Source: Desulfovibrio sp. OttesenSCG-928-C06
GTDB lineage: Bacteria; Desulfobacterota; Desulfovibrionia; Desulfovibrionales; Desulfovibrionaceae
DNA length: 64,000 nucleotides
Assembly: GCA_030267065.1 (NCBI GenBank)
Contig: JAJDJF010000002.1
Coordinates: 1 to 64,000, forward strand
Direction: 5' to 3'
The position numbers and the translations under genes are program-made. Position 1 is the first letter of the stretch. Every line of letters begins with the position of its first letter. Below are positions 52,961-62,557 of the stretch, one piece after another. Under the pieces are notes generated by a model, which was not told where the DNA came from, did no database searches, and worked only from the letters and a program-made list of their open reading frames with translations.

Positions 52961-53977
52961 ATGCCAGACAAAAACCAGCAAGCCAGCACAGGCACTCCGC
53001 AAACCAGCAACAGCACCGAACTGCCGGAAACAATTGCGGAACAGGGGTATGTAAAAAATCCAGCCCTTGGGCTACTGGCTATTCTTTGCTGCAATGTCAT
53101 CTGGGGCTTTCTTCCATTCTACTGGCGCTCACTACAAAGCGTGCCTTCATATCAGATTGTCTGCCAGCGCATTGTCTGGTCCTGCCTGACTCTGGGCATT
53201 ATCTGCCTGATTACGCGCAAGTTCGGATATATCCGTAAAATATTCAGCCACCCGCGCGAATTGCTTACTCTTGTGGCATCCAGCCTGATGATCAGCGTTA
53301 ACTGGCTGATTTACATTAACATGGTCAACACCGGGCAGGTACTTATGGCCAGCCTGAGTACATACATATCGCCCCTGTTTACTGTAGCAATGGGTATGCT
53401 GGTACTAAAAGAGCGCCCCAGCAAGGCGCAACGGGTAGCCATTCCCCTTGCCCTTGGCGGTGTTCTGGTTCAGGTATGGATAACCGGCTCGCTTCCCGTT
53501 GGCGCGCTGCTCATGGCGACATTCCATGCCATTTACGGACTGCTCCGGGCCAGACTGAACGTGGAGGTGGTTGCCGGGCTATTTATCGAAAATCTGGTTG
53601 CTGTCCCGATTGTAGGCGCTTTCCTGATCAGCTGGCACATGAGCGGCGAGCTGGTGTTCGCGCAGGGCAACTTTTCTCTGGACCTTCTTCTTGCAGGCAC
53701 CGGGCTGATTACCGCCTTTCCGCTGATGATGCTGGTGTACGCTATGCGCAACGCCAAAATGTCAACCGTGGGGCTGATGCAATTTGTTTCGCCTAGCATA
53801 ATATTCATAGTGGGAATTTTTGCTTTTAATGAGGAATTCACCACAAAGCATTTTGCCAGCTTTCTGCTCATCTGGGCTGGACTCGCCATCTACTGCACGG
53901 ACAGCCTGAGAAGTTTCAACCGGCATGGACGCTCCGGCACTGGAACATCCACAACAAAATCGGGCAAACATAACTAA
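52961..53977 (+). CDS. rarD: RarD-type EamA transporter (first copy)
   Basis: A 338-residue inner-membrane protein of the RarD group of DMT transporters. After a 30-residue polar N-terminus, ten helices form two EamA repeats. CCNVIWGFLPFYWRSLQSVP and RIVWSCLTLG are RarD signatures, and QFVSPSIIFIVGIFAFNE marks the second repeat. The physiological substrate of RarD proteins is poorly established. The ATG at 52961 is chosen over a GTG at 52955. The next gene, a related paralogue, starts 20 bases after its stop. Confidence 0.9.
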   Translation: MPDKNQQASTGTPQTSNSTELPETIAEQGYVKNPALGLLAILCCNVIWGFLPFYWRSLQSVPSYQIVCQRIVWSCLTLGIICLITRKFGYIRKIFSHPRELLTLVASSLMISVNWLIYINMVNTGQVLMASLSTYISPLFTVAMGMLVLKERPSKAQRVAIPLALGGVLVQVWITGSLPVGALLMATFHAIYGLLRARLNVEVVAGLFIENLVAVPIVGAFLISWHMSGELVFAQGNFSLDLLLAGTGLITAFPLMMLVYAMRNAKMSTVGLMQFVSPSIIFIVGIFAFNEEFTTKHFASFLLIWAGLAIYCTDSLRSFNRHGRSGTGTSTTKSGKHN

Positions 53978-53996
53978 CACCATGGAAAAACGAACC

Positions 53997-54986
53997 ATGC
54001 CTACATCAAACCAGCAAACCGGAACTGACGGCAATACATCAAGCAGCAACAGCGCTGGCCCCAAAAACCCGCAGTCGCGCACATCGGTATCCAGCAGCAT
54101 AGCCGGGCTATGGGCAGCTCTTGGCGCTTTTGCCATCTGGGGAGTTCTGCCCCTGTTCTGGCGTAGTCTGGATTTCATCCAGCCGCTGGTTATCACGCTC
54201 AACCGGGTTGTCTGGTCGTTCTTTCTTTTGCTCATTCTAATTATCAAGGCGGGCAAGCTCAAAGAGACTATCTCGCTGCTCAGGCACCGCCGGACGGCCC
54301 TTCTGGTAACGGCTTGCAGCCTGTTCCTCACCGCCAACTGGCTGACCTTCATCTGGGCCGTCAATAACGGGCATGTGGTGGAGACCAGTCTGGGCTACTT
54401 CCTGAACCCGCTTCTGAACATGCTGACCGGGGTACTTTTTTTCCGGGAACGCCCCGCATTCTTGCAGTGGCTGGCAATTGGGCTGGCCTTTATCGGTGTG
54501 GGCGTGCAAATAGTGATTTTTGGCAGCATCCCGTGGATAGCCCTGGCTTTGGGCTGCACATTCGCGATTTACGGTGCGCTACGCAAAATTGAAACAATAG
54601 ACTCCATGCCCGGTCTGTTTCTTGAAACAGCCGTGATTTTTCCATTTGTCAGCGCAGTGCTGCTCTGGTTCATCATTAATGGCGACACCAGCCTGACCAC
54701 CAGTGTGACCCAAACCGTGCATGTAGCCCTTGCCGGGGTGTTCACCACCGTCCCGCTGATTCTGTTCGCTTATAGCGCGCAACGCCTGACTCTGACCACC
54801 GTGGGATTGATCCAGTATATTTCACCCAGCATGACGCTGTTCATCGGCGTTGTTATTTTTGGCGAGAGCATAACTGACGGGCAGATGGCAAGCTTTGTCA
54901 TGATCTGGGTGGCCCTTGCTATCTACAGCCTTGAGAGCCTGCGCCAGTACCGCAAGACGCAAAATCTTACGGAATGGAAGAAATAG
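53997..54986 (+). CDS. rarD: RarD-type EamA transporter (second copy)
   Basis: A 329-residue paralogue of the preceding gene, with the same polar N-terminus and ten helices. GVLPLFWRSLDFIQPLVITL and NRVVWSFFLLLI correspond to the first copy, as do WLTFIWAVNNGHVVETSLGYF and QYISPSMTLFIGVVIFGE, so it is a tandem duplication that has diverged. The start is at the ATG at 53997 (GGAAAAACGAACC upstream); the ATG at 53982 is an alternative. An EamA gene follows after 14 bases. The two may form a hetero-oligomer, which is inference. Confidence 0.9.
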   Translation: MPTSNQQTGTDGNTSSSNSAGPKNPQSRTSVSSSIAGLWAALGAFAIWGVLPLFWRSLDFIQPLVITLNRVVWSFFLLLILIIKAGKLKETISLLRHRRTALLVTACSLFLTANWLTFIWAVNNGHVVETSLGYFLNPLLNMLTGVLFFRERPAFLQWLAIGLAFIGVGVQIVIFGSIPWIALALGCTFAIYGALRKIETIDSMPGLFLETAVIFPFVSAVLLWFIINGDTSLTTSVTQTVHVALAGVFTTVPLILFAYSAQRLTLTTVGLIQYISPSMTLFIGVVIFGESITDGQMASFVMIWVALAIYSLESLRQYRKTQNLTEWKK

Positions 54987-55000
54987 AAAAGGAATAAAGA

Positions 55001-55918
55001 ATGTTTGCCGGGCATATTGGAGAAATAGCCGCCTTTCTTACCGCCACCTCCTGGGCCATGTCCTGCCAGATTTACTCATCAGCAGGCAAGGACCTTGGCG
55101 CCACCGGCGTAACCATGCTGCGTCTGCCCCTCTGCGTGCTGCTCATGGCCATACTGTTCGTGTGCGTTGGCGCAGAAGCCAATCTGGAGCCAAAGGTCAT
55201 TCTGCTTCTTAGCGCCTCGGCTCTGGCCGGACTGGTTATCTGCGACAGCCTGCTCTACAAGTCCGCCATGATTATCGGGCCGCGGCTTGCCAGTCTTGTG
55301 CAATCGCTCTGTTCCTGCATTACCGCTGTGCTCGGCTGGTTTTTTCTGGGTGAAGTAATCGGCTGGGTGGGATTTCTGGGCATTGCCATCGCCATATCCG
55401 GAGTATTCTTTGTGCTGGCTGATGGCGGCAATCTCAACAACTTTCCAAACAGCGAGGCCGGACGCCCGCTCCTTTTGCGCGGCGTGCTGATGGCGCTGCT
55501 TTCGGCCGTTGCGCTTTCCGTCAGTTTCATCATCATGAAACAGGCCATCCTGCTCGGCTCCGGTCCTACCTGGGCAACTTTTTACCGTCTGGCCTGCGGC
55601 AGTCTGATGCTGATCCTGTTCACAATCATCCGCGGCACCTTTATTGAAAGCCTGCGCAGCCTAAAAAGCCACCCGCGCACCTGGAAACTGCTGCCAAGTG
55701 GGGCGCTGGTTGGCACCTTTGGCATCTGGATGTCCGGAATAGCTGTTCAGAACACCGAAACCGCCGTGGCTACTACCATTCTGGCCCTGCAGCCAGTAGT
55801 GATTATTCCGATAAACGCCATCTGGGAGAAACGCCGCCCTTCGGTCCGGGCAATTGTTGGCACATTGATCGCCTTTTCCGGAATAGCCGTCATGCTCATG
55901 CGCAACAGGCTATTCTAG
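55001..55918 (+). CDS. EamA/DMT-family transporter, third in the tandem
   Basis: A 305-residue inner-membrane protein with ten helices and two EamA repeats; it does not carry RarD signatures. The first repeat begins IGEIAAFLTATSWAMSCQIY, and ALAGLVICDSLLYKSAMIIG and GWFFLGEVIGWVGFLGIAI follow. AAAGGAAT precedes the ATG. It follows rarD2 by 14 bases in the same orientation, making a three-transporter operon. Substrate unknown. About 200 bases of featureless sequence separate it from the nitroreductase. Confidence 0.88.
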   Translation: MFAGHIGEIAAFLTATSWAMSCQIYSSAGKDLGATGVTMLRLPLCVLLMAILFVCVGAEANLEPKVILLLSASALAGLVICDSLLYKSAMIIGPRLASLVQSLCSCITAVLGWFFLGEVIGWVGFLGIAIAISGVFFVLADGGNLNNFPNSEAGRPLLLRGVLMALLSAVALSVSFIIMKQAILLGSGPTWATFYRLACGSLMLILFTIIRGTFIESLRSLKSHPRTWKLLPSGALVGTFGIWMSGIAVQNTETAVATTILALQPVVIIPINAIWEKRRPSVRAIVGTLIAFSGIAVMLMRNRLF

Positions 55919-56123
55919 CTGTCTCAAAAACGTCTTTGCCTCATGAGCTGAGTCTGATTTTTCTTTGCCGGCCATCCAGGTTCATATTTCTAAAAACAGC
56001 TCCCCCAATAAATTCACCATGATAAATTCCATTACGGCTCCAAACTTGGCACGCACATATTTACAGATACGGCAAGCTGCTTTATGCTTGCTTTGATTTT
56101 GAAATTCCACCAAGGAAACTTTT

Positions 56124-56666
56124 ATGGATATTTTTACGGCCATCCGCACCAGACGCAGCGTTCGCCGCTTTTTACCGGAACCGGTAAACGACGAGCATAT
56201 AGATATCCTGCTGGAAGCGGCAATGATGGCCCCCAGCAGCAAAAACGCCCAGCCGTGGCGTTTTGTTGTAATCAATGACAAAAAAACCCTGAATGCCATT
56301 GCCCATAACGACCCTTACGCTGCGCCCGCTGCGGATGCCCCGATGGGCATTCTGGTCTGCGGCGATGAAAGCAAGGCCAGCTGGGTTGAGGGCTGCTCTG
56401 CGGCCATCGAGAACATGCTGCTGGCCGCGCATGGCCTTGGCTACGGCTCATTCTGGTGTGGAATTTATCAGGATCATGCCCGTGAACGCATCATGCGCAA
56501 ACGCTGCAAACTGCCTGAGGGAATAGAACCCTTTGCGCTGGTGCTGATTGGCAAGGCGGCGCACCCGCTGCCCCTTCTGGATCGCTACGATCCGCACAAA
56601 GTCCACTACAATAGCTGGGAAGACAAGGTGCCGGAAGAAAAAGAGTCCCGCCCATACAGATTTTAG
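56124..56666 (+). CDS. Nitroreductase-family flavoprotein
   Basis: A 180-residue FMN-dependent oxidoreductase. The N-terminal IRTRRSVRRFLPEPV holds the Arg residues that bind FMN phosphate, and APSSKNAQPWRFVVI is the second flavin contact. CSAAIENMLLAAHGLGYGSFW is the dimer helix. It reduces nitro compounds, quinones or flavins using NAD(P)H; the true substrate is unknown. AAGGAAA precedes the ATG. It is a single gene, convergent with selB. Confidence 0.93.
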   Translation: MDIFTAIRTRRSVRRFLPEPVNDEHIDILLEAAMMAPSSKNAQPWRFVVINDKKTLNAIAHNDPYAAPAADAPMGILVCGDESKASWVEGCSAAIENMLLAAHGLGYGSFWCGIYQDHARERIMRKRCKLPEGIEPFALVLIGKAAHPLPLLDRYDPHKVHYNSWEDKVPEEKESRPYRF

Positions 56667-56702
56667 GCACAACCCCTGCCTGCAAATTGAACCTGACCAG
56701 AT

Positions 56703-56736
56703 AAAAGCCCCGCCGGTTTTAGCCAGCGGGGCTTTT
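56703..56736. terminator. Bidirectional terminator between nitroreductase and selB
   Basis: AAAAGCCCCGC / GCGGGGCTTTT, an 11-bp stem with a 12-base loop flanked by A and T runs. Confidence 0.88.
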
Positions 56737-56817
56737 AATGCAGCCATGAAAAACGTTGTGTAAAAAATTCAGGTAAAACAATAACGTCTGATTTACCGCA
56801 CAAAAACAGCAGTGTGA

Positions 56818-58758
56818 TTATTTGGCGCGCAAAACCCGCTTGTTGCCGATGCGCATGGTGAACTTGCTGCGGTCAAAATACTCCAGCAGGGCCACCAGGT
56901 ACTTGCGGGAAAGTCCGGTTATCTCCTTCAAGCCGCCCAAATCCAGATCATCGTGCGTGGCGAACCACTCGCGCATGCCGTCCTGAATCTTTTCGATAAC
57001 CGGACCCGCGTAATAAATGGACTCGCTGACCTTGACCAGCTCCCCGCCGCCTTGCAGCAGTTTGACTACAGGGTCGGCTTCCTTGGGGCTCACACCAAGC
57101 TCATCGAGCAATTCCTTGAGGTTGGGCGGCGTCATATCTGCTTCTGTGTACGCTTTGAGCAGAGAAGAACGCAAATCCGCGGCACTGCCGTCAACAGAAA
57201 CCTTGTGTCCAGGCAGGCGTAAAACATCGCTCTCTGTTTGCAGCTTGCCCTGCTTGAGCAGGCGCTCGATAATAAAATGCACCAGCTTTGGCGAAAGCTC
57301 CCTCCCCCAACCTGAGGCCAGAGCACTGCGCCCAAGCCCGGCCTTGAGCGGCTCACGCTTGTGGTAATCGCCGACAAAATCCAGACAGGAAACGGCAAGC
57401 CCTTCCACATGTTCGGCAGAGATAAAGCGCCGCTCGTCCTTGTCCACCATAAAAACCTGCTGGCGCGCGCCCAGTTGCTGCAAGGTCTTGTCCACCAGCA
57501 AGGACTCGAAGTTTACCAGCACGCACAGTTCGGCAAAGCTGGCTCCCTGCTGGCCGCGTAGGGCAAGCTGCGCGCTTACGGCTTCTTCCGGGGTTAAATC
57601 CACCCCGGCTTTTGCCAGAGTTTGCAATGATGCCAGTTTGTCCGCGTAGGAAGGATCTTTCTTGCGCAATTGCAGTGGCAGCGGATGCACAAGAAAACCG
57701 CCCGCAACCGTGCGCAGGGGCGAGAAAGAGCGCAGCACACAGCGGTCGCCAAAAACACCTACCATCGGCTCGCTGAAGCGAATCTGGCAGAGGGCGCTCT
57801 CGCCGGGCTGGAGTTTTTCGCGATCCGGAAAATGCATCCGGGCCTGTACCTCTCGCGCCTCATGGTGAAAATGCACTTCGGCCCGGTGGCGCAAAGCACG
57901 CGGCGATGATGACAGGCACTGCAGCTCCACAAGCCAGACGTCGGATTCAAACAGAACACCGGGCCGGGTAAGCACGTCGCCCTTATTGATGTCGCTAACT
58001 TCCAGCATGGGCAGGTTGACAGCGGTACGGTATCCGGCCGGGGCTTTTTCCACGGACTGCCCGTGGCTTTGCAGGCCGCGCACCTTGCTGGAGCGTCCGC
58101 CGGGCATGAGCACCAGTTCCTCGCCAAGCTTGAAATCACCGGCAATCAGGGTGCCGGTAACAACCGTGCCGTGCCCGCGCAGGGTGAAAATGCGGTCAAC
58201 CGGCAAACGCGGCAAGTCGCCCCGTCTGCGCGGCTTATAGGTTTGCGCCGTTTCCACCAGTGCCTGACGCAGAGCATCAATACCCTGCCCGGTATGCGAG
58301 GAAACAGGAAAAATCGGAGCGTCTTCCAGAAAACTGCCCTTGAGGAAGGCCTTGATGTCTTCAATGACCAGAGCAAGCCAGTCCTCGTCCACCATATCAA
58401 TTTTGGTCAGGGCCACCAGCCCGCTACGGATGCCTAAAAGTGAGCAGATTTCAAGATGCTCGCGGGTCTGGGGCATCACGCCTTCGTCCGCAGCGATGAC
58501 CAGCGTGACAAAATCGATCCCGGCCGCGCCAGCCACCATGTTCTTCACAAAGCGCTCATGGCCTGGAACGTCCACAATGGAAAGCTTGTCCGCCGTGCCG
58601 TCAGAACCGGGCAGGGGCAGATAGGCAAAACCAAGCTCAATGGTAATGCCGCGCCGCCTTTCTTCTTCCAGACGGTCGCAGTCGGTGCCGGTAAGCGTGC
58701 GCACCAGCGAGGTTTTGCCGTGGTCGATGTGCCCGGCTGTTCCCATTACGACAGGCAT
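56818..58758 (-). CDS. selB: Selenocysteine-specific elongation factor
   Basis: A 646-residue GTPase that delivers Sec-tRNA to UGA codons marked by a SECIS hairpin. G1 is [13 protein letters not shown], switch II is [12 protein letters not shown], and NKxD appears as [11 protein letters not shown]. Domains II and III follow, and the C-terminal 260 residues contain the winged-helix repeats that bind SECIS RNA. The start at 58758 follows AAGGAGCCTTC; the upstream open frame to 58779 is not needed. selA and selC are not in the window. Its presence implies that UGA can be a sense codon in some genes of this genome, such as formate dehydrogenases. Confidence 0.95.
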   Translation of the reverse strand: MPVVMGTAGHIDHGKTSLVRTLTGTDCDRLEEERRRGITIELGFAYLPLPGSDGTADKLSIVDVPGHERFVKNMVAGAAGIDFVTLVIAADEGVMPQTREHLEICSLLGIRSGLVALTKIDMVDEDWLALVIEDIKAFLKGSFLEDAPIFPVSSHTGQGIDALRQALVETAQTYKPRRRGDLPRLPVDRIFTLRGHGTVVTGTLIAGDFKLGEELVLMPGGRSSKVRGLQSHGQSVEKAPAGYRTAVNLPMLEVSDINKGDVLTRPGVLFESDVWLVELQCLSSSPRALRHRAEVHFHHEAREVQARMHFPDREKLQPGESALCQIRFSEPMVGVFGDRCVLRSFSPLRTVAGGFLVHPLPLQLRKKDPSYADKLASLQTLAKAGVDLTPEEAVSAQLALRGQQGASFAELCVLVNFESLLVDKTLQQLGARQQVFMVDKDERRFISAEHVEGLAVSCLDFVGDYHKREPLKAGLGRSALASGWGRELSPKLVHFIIERLLKQGKLQTESDVLRLPGHKVSVDGSAADLRSSLLKAYTEADMTPPNLKELLDELGVSPKEADPVVKLLQGGGELVKVSESIYYAGPVIEKIQDGMREWFATHDDLDLGGLKEITGLSRKYLVALLEYFDRSKFTMRIGNKRVLRAK

Positions 58759-58978
58759 GAAGGCTCCTTGAAAGTACATGCGTTAAAACGGTTGCATGCG
58801 GGCACTATCGGGCATAAAAATCCAATAGCCCACCCGGAAATACCGGCAAAATTTTTCCTTTTTAGCAAAGCGAAAACAGAAACAGGTAAATTATACAGGA
58901 CTTTGCCAAAAACAGCCGCAAAAGCGAAAAACGGCGAAAAACGCCGTCAGCCGCTCAAACGGCACGGGAGTATCATAT

Positions 58979-59374
58979 ATGGAAAGCCTTAAAATAAAAA
59001 GCTCCACCCGTGAGCAATTTATCGACATCACCAATAAAGCGCGACAACTTGTAAGCCAGAACAACTGGCGCAACGGTGCGCTGATGCTGTTCTGCCCGCA
59101 CACCACCGCCGCCCTGACCATCAACGAGGCCGCTGACCCCAGCGTGGCTTCGGACATGACGGCCTTCCTGCGCAAGCTCATCCCGCAGGACGCAGCTTTC
59201 AGACATCTGGAAGGTAATAGCGACGCGCACATCAAGTCCAGCCTGATTGGCCCGGATCTGATGCTGATAGTCGAAGACGGCGAAATTTGCCTCGGCACCT
59301 GGCAGGGCATCTACCTTTATGAAGGCGACGGGCCGCGCACGCGCAACATCTGGGCGCGATTCCTTAAAGAGTAG
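58979..59374 (+). CDS. yjbQ: YjbQ/UPF0047 family protein
   Basis: A 131-residue protein of the UPF0047 family. HTTAALTINEAADP supplies conserved His and Glu residues, EGNSDAHIKSSLIG a second His, and GTWQGIYLYEGDGPRTR the C-terminal signature. These form a metal-binding site; weak thiamin-phosphate synthase activity has been reported for homologues, but the role is unsettled. GGGAG precedes the ATG at eight bases. It is convergent with gpsA. Confidence 0.92.
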   Translation: MESLKIKSSTREQFIDITNKARQLVSQNNWRNGALMLFCPHTTAALTINEAADPSVASDMTAFLRKLIPQDAAFRHLEGNSDAHIKSSLIGPDLMLIVEDGEICLGTWQGIYLYEGDGPRTRNIWARFLKE

Positions 59375-59467
59375 TCCACGACAATCGGCATCTAAAAATG
59401 CAGCGCTTGCCGGAAAACCGCGCAAGAAAACTCGCGGCAGCACGCCCTGTTTTTTGGGCTATTTGCC

Positions 59468-60463
59468 CTACTCTTCTTTGAGTGCCCGGCTCATCAGGCT
59501 TTTCACCGCGTCCACCGGGGCCAGTTCGCCCTGCAACATGGCGCGCACTGTAACGGCAATGGGCAAATCCACGCCTAGCTTGTCGCCCAGCGCAACGGCA
59601 GCCTCGGTGGTCTTGACGCCCTCTGCCACCATGCCAAGATCGTCCACAATCTGGGACAGGGATTTTCCTTTGGCCAGCCCAAGGCCAACCTGACGGTTAC
59701 GCGAAAGGTCGCCGGTGCAGGTCAGCACCAGATCGCCCATGCCGGAAAGTCCCATAAAGGTAGCCGGGCTTGCGCCCATGGCAGCACCAAGACGACTGAT
59801 TTCAGCAATTCCACGCGTTATCAGGGCGGCTCTGGCATTATGCCCGAACCCAAGACCATCGCTCACGCCAGCGGCAATGGCGATAACGTTCTTGATGGCG
59901 CCGCCGATTTCCACTCCGGTAACGTCAACGCTTGAATATACGCGGAACAGGTTGCCGGAAAAAACATCACGCAACTCCTCGCCCAGAATCTTTTCTGAAC
60001 AGCCCATGACCACAGCGCTGGGCATGCCCTGCGCCACCTCTTTGGCGAAGGAAGGGCCGGAAAGAATGGCGTAGCGCACCTGGGGCAACTCTTCACGCAC
60101 CACGCCGGACATGGTTTTAAGCGAACCAAGCTCAAGCCCCTTGCTGGCGCAGATTACCGGCATGCCGGAAAAGAAATGGCCGGAGAGAGAAGCCAGCACC
60201 CCGCGCATACTCTGGCAGGGCACGGCCAGCAGGCACATGGAAGCATCGGCAAAGGCCTCTGCGGTATCGGTGGCTGCCAGAAGGCGCTCGCCTGCGCCAG
60301 CCAGCTTGATACCCGGCAAGTAGCGCGAATTGATATGTCGCAAGTTGATATCTTCCGCCTGCCCTGCGTCGCGTAGCAGTATGGAAACCTGCAAACCTTT
60401 GGCGGACAGCATTCCAGCCAGGGCCGTTCCCCAGCTACCGCCTCCAAGAACAGTTATTTTCAT
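59468..60463 (-). CDS. gpsA: Glycerol-3-phosphate dehydrogenase [NAD(P)+]
   Basis: A 331-residue enzyme that reduces dihydroxyacetone phosphate to sn-glycerol-3-phosphate for phospholipids. The nucleotide site is [12 protein letters not shown], the catalytic Lys is in [18 protein letters not shown], and [14 protein letters not shown], then SRNRQVG, are conserved. The start at 60463 follows GGGGATTCGTAC; the upstream open frame to 60529 lacks homology. It is divergent from ahbB and functionally related to plsX elsewhere in the window, since both feed phosphatidate synthesis. Confidence 0.96.
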   Translation of the reverse strand: MKITVLGGGSWGTALAGMLSAKGLQVSILLRDAGQAEDINLRHINSRYLPGIKLAGAGERLLAATDTAEAFADASMCLLAVPCQSMRGVLASLSGHFFSGMPVICASKGLELGSLKTMSGVVREELPQVRYAILSGPSFAKEVAQGMPSAVVMGCSEKILGEELRDVFSGNLFRVYSSVDVTGVEIGGAIKNVIAIAAGVSDGLGFGHNARAALITRGIAEISRLGAAMGASPATFMGLSGMGDLVLTCTGDLSRNRQVGLGLAKGKSLSQIVDDLGMVAEGVKTTEAAVALGDKLGVDLPIAVTVRAMLQGELAPVDAVKSLMSRALKEE

Positions 60464-60619
60464 GTACGAATCCCCAGTTTTCATAAGGTTGCCAAGTTCA
60501 GCAGCCCTATGTATTATCAGCCGGATCATAGCTGGACATACGGGCTTTGGCCGGAATCAGATTTCCGGAAAATATTATGGCAGCTTCGCCAGAAGCCGCC
60601 CGGAACAACAGGAGCGACA

Positions 60620-61105
60620 ATGGCCGAACACAGCTCTTTTACTGAAATCGAACGCAACATACTGCGCATTGCCCAGAAAAATATACCTGACAGCACAACA
60701 CCCTACGCCGATATTGCCAAAGAAGCCGGAACCGATGAGGAAACCGTGCTTGGACTTTTGCGCCGTTTAAAAGAAGACGGCTCAATCCGGCGTTTCGGGG
60801 CCAGCATCAAACACCAGCGGGCAGGCTTCAGCCATAATGCCATGGTCGCCTGGAAAGTCAAAGATCTGGCCGAGGCCGATATTGCCGGGCCTCTGGCAGC
60901 CAAACACCCGCTCATCTCGCACTGCTATTACAGGCCAAGCAGCGCGGCGGACTGGCCTTATACCATATACACCATGATTCATGGAAGACATGAAACCGAG
61001 TATCTCGAGGTGGTGGAATGGGTACTGCAAAACACGCCGCTCAAGGAATACGCGGTGCTTGAAAGCATCAGAGAGCTGAAAAAAATATCCATGACTTACT
61101 TCTAG
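60620..61105 (+). CDS. ahbB: Siroheme decarboxylase subunit (AhbA/AhbB family)
   Basis: A 161-residue AsnC/Lrp-like protein of the AhbA/AhbB/NirDLGH group, which removes two acetyl side chains from siroheme to give didecarboxysiroheme on the alternative heme route. The N-terminal helix-turn-helix ([34 protein letters not shown]) and the core [16 protein letters not shown], then SHCYYRPSS and [12 protein letters not shown], contain the conserved His residues. Pattern similarity favours AhbB, but the A/B distinction is tentative. AGGAG precedes the ATG; an upstream frame opens at 60509. hemL follows after 180 bases on the same strand. Confidence 0.82.
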   Translation: MAEHSSFTEIERNILRIAQKNIPDSTTPYADIAKEAGTDEETVLGLLRRLKEDGSIRRFGASIKHQRAGFSHNAMVAWKVKDLAEADIAGPLAAKHPLISHCYYRPSSAADWPYTIYTMIHGRHETEYLEVVEWVLQNTPLKEYAVLESIRELKKISMTYF

Positions 61106-61284
61106 GGGCTGCTTCAGGATTGTATTTTTACCTCTGGCTATGGCCAAAGTGATAACCCGGCCCCTGAAAAGACTTATGCGAACAGCGCATATAACATTTT
61201 TTGCGTAAAGAACCGGAAACTGCTTCATCATAAAAGCCACTGCTGGCAGGCAGTTTTCGCATCAAAACAATCAAGAGGATTCAA

Positions 61285-62556
61285 ATGGAAACACGTTCCG
61301 CCAAACTTTACGAAGAAGCCGTCAAATATATCCCCGGCGGCGTGAACAGCCCGGTACGCGCCTGCGGCTCCGTGGACAGCTTCCCGCTTTTCATATCACA
61401 TGCCAAAGGCAGCAAAATCACATCTGTTGACGGGGTAGAATATATCGATTTTGTGGAATCATGGGGTCCGATGCTGCTGGGCCACGCCCACCCGGAAGTG
61501 ACCAAAGCGGTACAGGCGGCTATTGAGCGCGGCACCAGCTTTGGCGCACCCTGCGAAGACGAACTGGTTCTGGCAAAAATGGTTTGCGAGGCCCTGCCCT
61601 CGGTCGAGATGGTCCGCATGGTCAGCTCCGGCACCGAAGCCACCATGAGCGCCCTGCGTCTGGCCCGCGCCTATACCGGACGCAACAAGATGATCAAGTT
61701 TGACGGCGGCTACCACGGACACGGCGACGCTTTTCTGGCTGCTGCCGGTTCCGGCGTTGCTACCTTCTCGGTACCCGGAACCCCCGGAGTACCGGACGCG
61801 GTGGTGAGCGAAACCCTGATCGCTCCCTATAATGACCTGAACGCGGTGGAAGAACTCTTCAAACAGCACGGCAACGATATTGCGGCTGTTTTCGCCGAAC
61901 CGGCTGCTGGAAACATGGGGCTGATCATCCCCGAGCCGGAATTCCTGCCTGGCCTGCGCAGCCTGTGCGACAAATACGGCGCGCTGCTGGTACTGGACGA
62001 GGTAATCACCGGCTTCCGCGTTTCCTATTCCGGAGCGCAGGGGCATTATGGCGTAAAGCCGGACCTCACCACCATGGGCAAAATCATCGGCGGCGGCATG
62101 CCTGTTGGAGCCTTTGGCGGAAGGCGCGAAATCATGCAGATGCTTTCGCCCACCGGCCCGGTCTATCAGGCTGGGACCCTTTCGGGCAATCCGGTAGCCA
62201 TGGCTGCTGGTATTGCCACCCTGAAGGTTCTGCAAAAGTCCGACTACCCAGCGCTGGCAAGCAAGGTGGAAAATTTCTGCCAGAACCTTGAAGCGATTTT
62301 CGCCAAAAAGGGCGTGCAGGTCTGCATCAACCGTCTGGCCAGCATGTTCACAATCTTCCTCACCGGGCAAAAGGTAAAGGACTTCGCAAGCGCCAAAACA
62401 TCTGACCTCGCAATGCTGAGCAAGCTTTACAAGGGCTTCCGCGAGCGCGGCGTTTACGTTGCTCCTTCCGGGTTCGAGGTATCCATGGTCTCCTTCGCGC
62501 ATACGGACGAAGACTTTGCCAGAACCCTGTCCGCCCTTGAGGACATCAAGCTTTAA
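61285..62556 (+). CDS. hemL: Glutamate-1-semialdehyde 2,1-aminomutase
   Basis: A 423-residue PLP enzyme that makes 5-aminolevulinate from glutamate-1-semialdehyde, the first committed tetrapyrrole step in the C5 route. The catalytic Lys lies in [31 protein letters not shown] is the N-terminal signature, and [15 protein letters not shown] binds the cofactor phosphate. AAGAGGATTCAA precedes the ATG. It is followed after one base by cbiG and preceded by ahbB, so early and late tetrapyrrole genes sit together. Confidence 0.97.
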   Translation: METRSAKLYEEAVKYIPGGVNSPVRACGSVDSFPLFISHAKGSKITSVDGVEYIDFVESWGPMLLGHAHPEVTKAVQAAIERGTSFGAPCEDELVLAKMVCEALPSVEMVRMVSSGTEATMSALRLARAYTGRNKMIKFDGGYHGHGDAFLAAAGSGVATFSVPGTPGVPDAVVSETLIAPYNDLNAVEELFKQHGNDIAAVFAEPAAGNMGLIIPEPEFLPGLRSLCDKYGALLVLDEVITGFRVSYSGAQGHYGVKPDLTTMGKIIGGGMPVGAFGGRREIMQMLSPTGPVYQAGTLSGNPVAMAAGIATLKVLQKSDYPALASKVENFCQNLEAIFAKKGVQVCINRLASMFTIFLTGQKVKDFASAKTSDLAMLSKLYKGFRERGVYVAPSGFEVSMVSFAHTDEDFARTLSALEDIKL

Positions 62557-62557
62557 A

